The notes under the pieces: model-generated
What the model saw: only the letters and a program-made list of their open reading frames with translations
Told to the model about the DNA's origin: nothing
The model's database searches: none
NCBI RefSeq assembly: GCF_035934735.1
Contig: NZ_CP142396.1
Coordinates: 1,550,001-1,614,000, forward strand
Direction of reading: 5' to 3'
DNA: 64,000 nt
Source: Sedimentibacter sp. MB31-C6
Lineage (GTDB): Bacteria > Bacillota > Clostridia > Tissierellales > Sedimentibacteraceae
Position numbers and translations under genes: made by a program
Shown: one piece after another, positions 60,274 to 64,000 of the stretch
How positions within the stretch are numbered: position 1 is the first letter of the stretch
Layout: every line of letters begins with the position of its first letter

Positions 60274-62169
60274 ATGAGAAAATCATTTGTATTACTTTTA
60301 GTTGTTATAATTTTCATGCAAACCATAACTGGTTTTTCACTTGAAACATTGAATATGCAAAAACAGTCAAATATTGAAACAAATCAAAATAATGACTTTT
60401 TAAAAAAAGTAGAATGGCATGGTGAATATGACGTTATTGTTGTTGGATATGGAGGAGCAGGAGCCACAGCAAGCATAGAAGCAGCTGATGAGGGAGCAAA
60501 GGTACTTCTTCTTGAGAAGGCTCCTAAAGGTGAAGAAGGAGGCAACACAAGGTTTGCTGGGCAAGGTGTTTTAAGCATTGATACAGAGGATATGGATAAA
60601 GGTATTGAATATTTTAAGTATCTTCGTGGTAAATTCAATACGCCGAGTGATGAAATGATAAAATCATATTTAGAATCAGTAAGCGAAAACTATGACTGGC
60701 TTAAAAAAATTGGAGCTCAAAATATTACTGTTTTTCCCTTTCAGGAATATAATTATCCTGGTGGAGAAGTAATGGATGCAACGTTAATAGATGGTGAAGC
60801 TTGGACAAGTTCGTTGTATAGAACATTGCAAGAGGCAGTTGAAGATAGACGTACTTTAATTGATATATGGTATGAATCGCCGGGAGTAGGATTAATACAA
60901 GATCCTAAAACGAAAATAATTCACGGAGTTAAGGTTGATAATAATGGAACATTATTAAATATTCGTGCTAAGAATGGAGTAGTTCTTTGTACAGGGGGAT
61001 TTGAAAACAATCAGCAAATGATTCAAGATTATTTACAATTGCCTTATGGTTATTCAAAAGCAGCAAGATACAATACAGGAGACGGAATTAAAATGGCAAT
61101 GGAAGTTAAAGCAAATTTGTGGCATATGAGCAATCTAGCCGGACCTGATTTAAATGTTTTAAACCCAGAAACTAATACAACATTTGCTTATGCTATTCAA
61201 GGGAAGAAGGATACTTTAAGTACAGGTTTTGCAACACAAAATGTTATTTTTGTAGGAGCAGATGGAACCAGGTTTGTCGATGAATCAGTGCTACCGAACC
61301 ATGGTCATGTTAATTTTCACGGTACATGGAATCAGATGGCTTTGTCTCTTCCTGCATATGCAATATTTGACGAAACTGCTCGTCTTTCACAGTCTGTCTA
61401 TCCTACATGGAGTGAAGGAAATGAGGAAGAAATAGAAAGAGGTATAATAGTAAAAGCAAATACTATAAATGAATTAGCTGAAAAAATTGGAGTTAACCCT
61501 GTAAATTTACAAAAGCAAATATCAGAATATAACGAATATTGTTATGATAAAAAGGACCCTATCTTTAGTAGAGCTAAAGACACTCTCAAATCTATCGAAA
61601 AAGCTCCTTATTATGCGATGGAATTAGTTCCCTCCTTTACTAATACTCAGGGTGGACCTGAAAGAAATGAAAATGGTGAAATATTAGATGTGAAGGGCAA
61701 TGTAATTCCACATCTTTACAGCGCCGGGGAGTTAGGCTCAATGTTTTCAGGTATTTATCAAGGAACGGGAAATTTAGGAGAATGTGTGGCCTTTGGAAGA
61801 ATATCGGGTAGAAATGCAGCTAAAAATAAGAATGATGTAACTATGGAATCTGTAATGTTAGGTAAAACTCCTATTATAGCAGATTGGAAAGAGCCTGGAG
61901 AAGTTATTTGTCAAACTGGAGAGTTAATAGGAGAAGACAGAGGAATAGGTGGTCCTTTAAAGGTAAAAGTTACAATGAAGGACGATATAATAACAGATAT
62001 TGAGGTTATATATCACAATGAAACTAAAGGAGTAAGTAGCAATGCAATAGAAACAATTACGTCAGCAATTATAGAAAATCAAACACCTGATGTAGACGCA
62101 GTTTCAGGGGCAACTGTTACAAGTAAGGGAATTATTAACGCAGTTAAGGATGCCCTTGAAAAAAAGTAA
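60274..62169 (+). CDS. Exported flavoprotein reductase: fumarate reductase-like FAD domain plus C-terminal FMN-binding domain
   Basis: A 631-residue exported protein with a signal peptide (about 1-22, no lipobox). The FAD domain starts at YDVIVVGYGGAGATAS. It carries RFVDESVLPNHG, NTQGGPERN and a SAGELGSMF/YQGTGNLGEC segment in place of the HGxNRLGxNA of the first flavoprotein, so substrate chemistry differs. The C-terminal FMN_bind domain ends with AVSGATVTS (T614 flavinylated). Domain order is the reverse of the 44907 protein. It is the last gene of the riboswitch operon and is closed by a strong terminator. The acceptor is unknown. Confidence 0.9.
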   Translation: MRKSFVLLLVVIIFMQTITGFSLETLNMQKQSNIETNQNNDFLKKVEWHGEYDVIVVGYGGAGATASIEAADEGAKVLLLEKAPKGEEGGNTRFAGQGVLSIDTEDMDKGIEYFKYLRGKFNTPSDEMIKSYLESVSENYDWLKKIGAQNITVFPFQEYNYPGGEVMDATLIDGEAWTSSLYRTLQEAVEDRRTLIDIWYESPGVGLIQDPKTKIIHGVKVDNNGTLLNIRAKNGVVLCTGGFENNQQMIQDYLQLPYGYSKAARYNTGDGIKMAMEVKANLWHMSNLAGPDLNVLNPETNTTFAYAIQGKKDTLSTGFATQNVIFVGADGTRFVDESVLPNHGHVNFHGTWNQMALSLPAYAIFDETARLSQSVYPTWSEGNEEEIERGIIVKANTINELAEKIGVNPVNLQKQISEYNEYCYDKKDPIFSRAKDTLKSIEKAPYYAMELVPSFTNTQGGPERNENGEILDVKGNVIPHLYSAGELGSMFSGIYQGTGNLGECVAFGRISGRNAAKNKNDVTMESVMLGKTPIIADWKEPGEVICQTGELIGEDRGIGGPLKVKVTMKDDIITDIEVIYHNETKGVSSNAIETITSAIIENQTPDVDAVSGATVTSKGIINAVKDALEKK

Positions 62170-62177
62170 TAATGCAT

Positions 62178-62215
62178 AAAAACTCCCTAATTGTAACAGT
62201 AATTAGGGAGTTTTT
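62178..62215. terminator. Bidirectional Rho-independent terminator
   Basis: A perfect 15-bp stem (AAAAACTCCCTAATT / AATTAGGGAGTTTTT) with an 8-base loop, between the convergent flavoprotein and hflC genes. Confidence 0.95.
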
Positions 62216-62238
62216 GTTGCAATCAATACTTAGAGTTC

Positions 62239-63138
62239 TTAATTTCCACCATTTAACACTCTAACTATATAGCTATCTGCTGGCAAGAATATAGTTTTTT
62301 CTCCTTGCATAGTCACTTTTAAAGCTTCTAAGCTTCTTACAAATTCATAATAATTTGCTCTATCTTCTGTGGAGTAAGCATTTGCTATAATTTTCATATA
62401 TTCACTTTCGCCTTCTCCTTTTAATTCTTCAGCAGTAGCTTCAGCTTTTGACAGTAAAATTCCTACTTCTTTATCTGTTTCGTTTACTACTTTACTAGCT
62501 TCTAAATTACCATCTGCTCTATAACTTTCTGCCATTTGTGTTCTTTCAGATATCATCCTATTATATACTGCTGATTCATTATCTTTTGGTAAATCTAATC
62601 TTTTTATTTCTACTGCTATTGTTGAAATACCATAATTTTTAAGTTGTGCATTGACCATATCTGTTATCTTTATATTTACATTATCTATTGAGCCATTATC
62701 AGAATTAATTATATCTGATTGATCCATTGTTCCTAGTGTGTTCTTTACTGCATTATATACTACAGCATCTATTCGGTTTTCCATTTCAGAAATTCTGCTT
62801 ACTGTTTTCATAAATGTATAGGGGTCGTCTATTTGCCATACTGCAAAATTATCTACAACTAATGTCTTTTTATCTCCTGTTAATACCTCCGAAGCTGGAA
62901 TATCATACTTCATTCTAAATTGTGGAAGTGTTTCAACCTTATCTAATAAAGGAATTTTAAAGTGTAATCCTGCTGTATCTTGAATTTCAACAAACTTTGA
63001 GAACCTTGTAACATAAGCATATTCATTTTCTTTAACGATATAGATGGCATTTATTATTGATATTAATAATAGAATTACAATTAATATTTTAATAAATGAA
63101 CCTATTTTATTTTTGCTATTATTTTTAGTTTCCTGCAT
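62239..63138 (-). CDS. hflC: HflC, membrane protease modulator (prohibitin/SPFH family)
   Basis: A 299-residue SPFH protein that with HflK forms a membrane complex around FtsH. An N-terminal membrane helix (about 10-30) precedes NEYAYVTRFSKFVEIQDTAGLHFKIPLLDKV, the typical HflC start of the SPFH domain. The coiled-coil part contains the family-typical MISERTQMAESYRADGNLEASKV. The start is set at 63138 (GGAGGTGA upstream) rather than eight codons earlier. It overlaps hflK by 14 bases. Confidence 0.93.
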   Translation of the reverse strand: MQETKNNSKNKIGSFIKILIVILLLISIINAIYIVKENEYAYVTRFSKFVEIQDTAGLHFKIPLLDKVETLPQFRMKYDIPASEVLTGDKKTLVVDNFAVWQIDDPYTFMKTVSRISEMENRIDAVVYNAVKNTLGTMDQSDIINSDNGSIDNVNIKITDMVNAQLKNYGISTIAVEIKRLDLPKDNESAVYNRMISERTQMAESYRADGNLEASKVVNETDKEVGILLSKAEATAEELKGEGESEYMKIIANAYSTEDRANYYEFVRSLEALKVTMQGEKTIFLPADSYIVRVLNGGN

Positions 63139-64000
63139 TAGATTCACCTCCGTCTGGGTCATTTACCGTAGTCGTTGAAAAACTCTTTAGCGGTAGCATT
63201 TTTTGTACGCCACCTTCTGATGAATCAATGTATACAGTTATGCCTGGTAGAATTTCTTCGATTGTTTCTAGATACATTCTTGTTTTAGTAATAGTTTTAT
63301 TTTTAGCATATTCTGTATACATGGCATTGAATTTTGCTACTTCACCCTTTGCTGCATTTATCCTAGATTCTCTATAGGACTCTGCTTCTCTAATTAATTT
63401 ATCTGCTTGACTTTCTGCTGCTGGTAGTGTTTTGTTTTTATAAGCTAATGCTTCATTTATTCTTGTTTCCTTTTCCTGTTTTGCTGTTTCTACGTTCTTA
63501 AATGCTGCTATTACATCAGCTGTTGGAGGCTCACTATCTTGTATTTTCACATCTAATACTTGTACACCTAAATCATAATTTTCTAATTTCGTAATAATTT
63601 TTTCTCTTATTTCTGCTTGTATAATAGACTTTTCTGTTGTTAAAACTCCATCTACATCATTAGAACCGATAACACTTCTTGCTGACGATTGTGATATCAT
63701 TTTAAGAATTTGAGAGGGCTCATCAGAGTTGTATAAAAACTTTACAGGATCAGATATTTTCCACTCAATAAAGAAGTCTATGTTTACTATATTAAAGTCT
63801 CCTGTAATCATTTTTGCTTCATCTGCTACAGCAGCTGAATTGCTATATCCTTCATTTTCATTTGAACTAGCATAACCTATTTGTAATTTTTGTGTTTTAT
63901 TCACTTCTACTTTAGTAACATCTTGAATTGGGTAAGGCAACTTAAAATGAAGACCTGCAGTTTCAACTTTTGTTACCTTGCCAAGAGTTGTTACAACAGC
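63125..64000 (-). CDS. hflK: HflK, membrane protease modulator, N-terminus outside the window
   Basis: The frame stays open to the window edge. The bases above 63940 read AVVTTLGKVTKVETAGLHF, the conserved SPFH start, so the gene is partial and the codon at 63940 is not the start. About 291 residues are visible, including IVNIDFFIEWKISDPVKFLY, VLDVKIQDSEPPTADVIAAF and an Ala/Glu-rich coiled coil. The membrane anchor lies beyond the edge. It is co-transcribed with hflC. Confidence 0.93.
   Translation of the reverse strand, partial: AVVTTLGKVTKVETAGLHFKLPYPIQDVTKVEVNKTQKLQIGYASSNENEGYSNSAAVADEAKMITGDFNIVNIDFFIEWKISDPVKFLYNSDEPSQILKMISQSSARSVIGSNDVDGVLTTEKSIIQAEIREKIITKLENYDLGVQVLDVKIQDSEPPTADVIAAFKNVETAKQEKETRINEALAYKNKTLPAAESQADKLIREAESYRESRINAAKGEVAKFNAMYTEYAKNKTITKTRMYLETIEEILPGITVYIDSSEGGVQKMLPLKSFSTTTVNDPDGGESNAGN

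Overview
The window is AT-rich DNA with dense genes, short intergenic gaps, strong Shine-Dalgarno sites and many Rho-independent terminators. It looks like the chromosome of an anaerobic, spore-forming member of the Clostridia. The spore maturation pair spmA-spmB, a WalRK-YycHI regulatory operon, S-layer homology domains, a Moco riboswitch and many lipoproteins all fit this. No tRNA, rRNA, CRISPR array or prophage was seen. One complete insertion sequence is present.

Layout. 1-4.1 kb: end of uvrB, then uvrA. 4.2-6.6 kb (minus): a polytopic transporter and a two-lobed P-loop protein. 6.7-12.1 kb: topB, a sodium-pump decarboxylase beta subunit with a 40-residue gamma-like partner, and secD-secF. 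12.2-13.8 kb: recX and a degenerate GGDEF protein. 13.9-15.1 kb (minus): an intracellular subtilisin. 15.2-21.4 kb: walR, walK, yycH, yycI, murA. 21.4-26.6 kb: a transglutaminase-fold protein, spmA-spmB, an S66 LD-carboxypeptidase, and a glutamate-transporter-fold symporter lacking the usual substrate arginine.

26.6-33.2 kb (minus): six tightly overlapping genes encode three B12-type radical SAM enzymes, a methyltransferase and two GNAT/FemAB-like acyltransferases. This looks like an undescribed biosynthetic operon. An IS element (33252-34972, 14-bp target duplication) has inserted into its promoter. The -35 and extended -10 portions now lie on the far side of the IS.

35.3-38.5 kb: a glycine betaine/proline-type ABC transporter behind an inverted-repeat operator candidate. 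38.5-43.2 kb: a short-chain dehydrogenase, a 2-keto-3-deoxygluconate permease homologue, a LarA-family nickel racemase/epimerase and a glycerate kinase, probably for sugar-acid use. 43.2-44.5 kb: a Kir-like potassium channel and a small conserved protein.

44.8-62.2 kb is the most striking region. A fumarate-reductase-like lipoprotein (FMN-binding plus FAD domains) comes first. Next is a Moco riboswitch leading an apparent operon of 14 genes. These encode an SLH-anchored protein and several exported proteins built from repeated molybdopterin-oxidoreductase-fold domains without an obvious cofactor cysteine. They also encode two membrane proteins with covalent-FMN motifs (one a NapH-like 4Fe-4S protein), a complete ECF transporter, an extracellular NPP-type phosphodiesterase, MobB, a small kinase-fold protein and a second flavoprotein with the reverse domain order. 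My reading is a cell-surface flavin electron-transfer and reductase system whose expression is tied to molybdenum/tungsten cofactor status, with a built-in cofactor or pterin uptake route. The last 1.8 kb holds hflC and the end of hflK on the minus strand.
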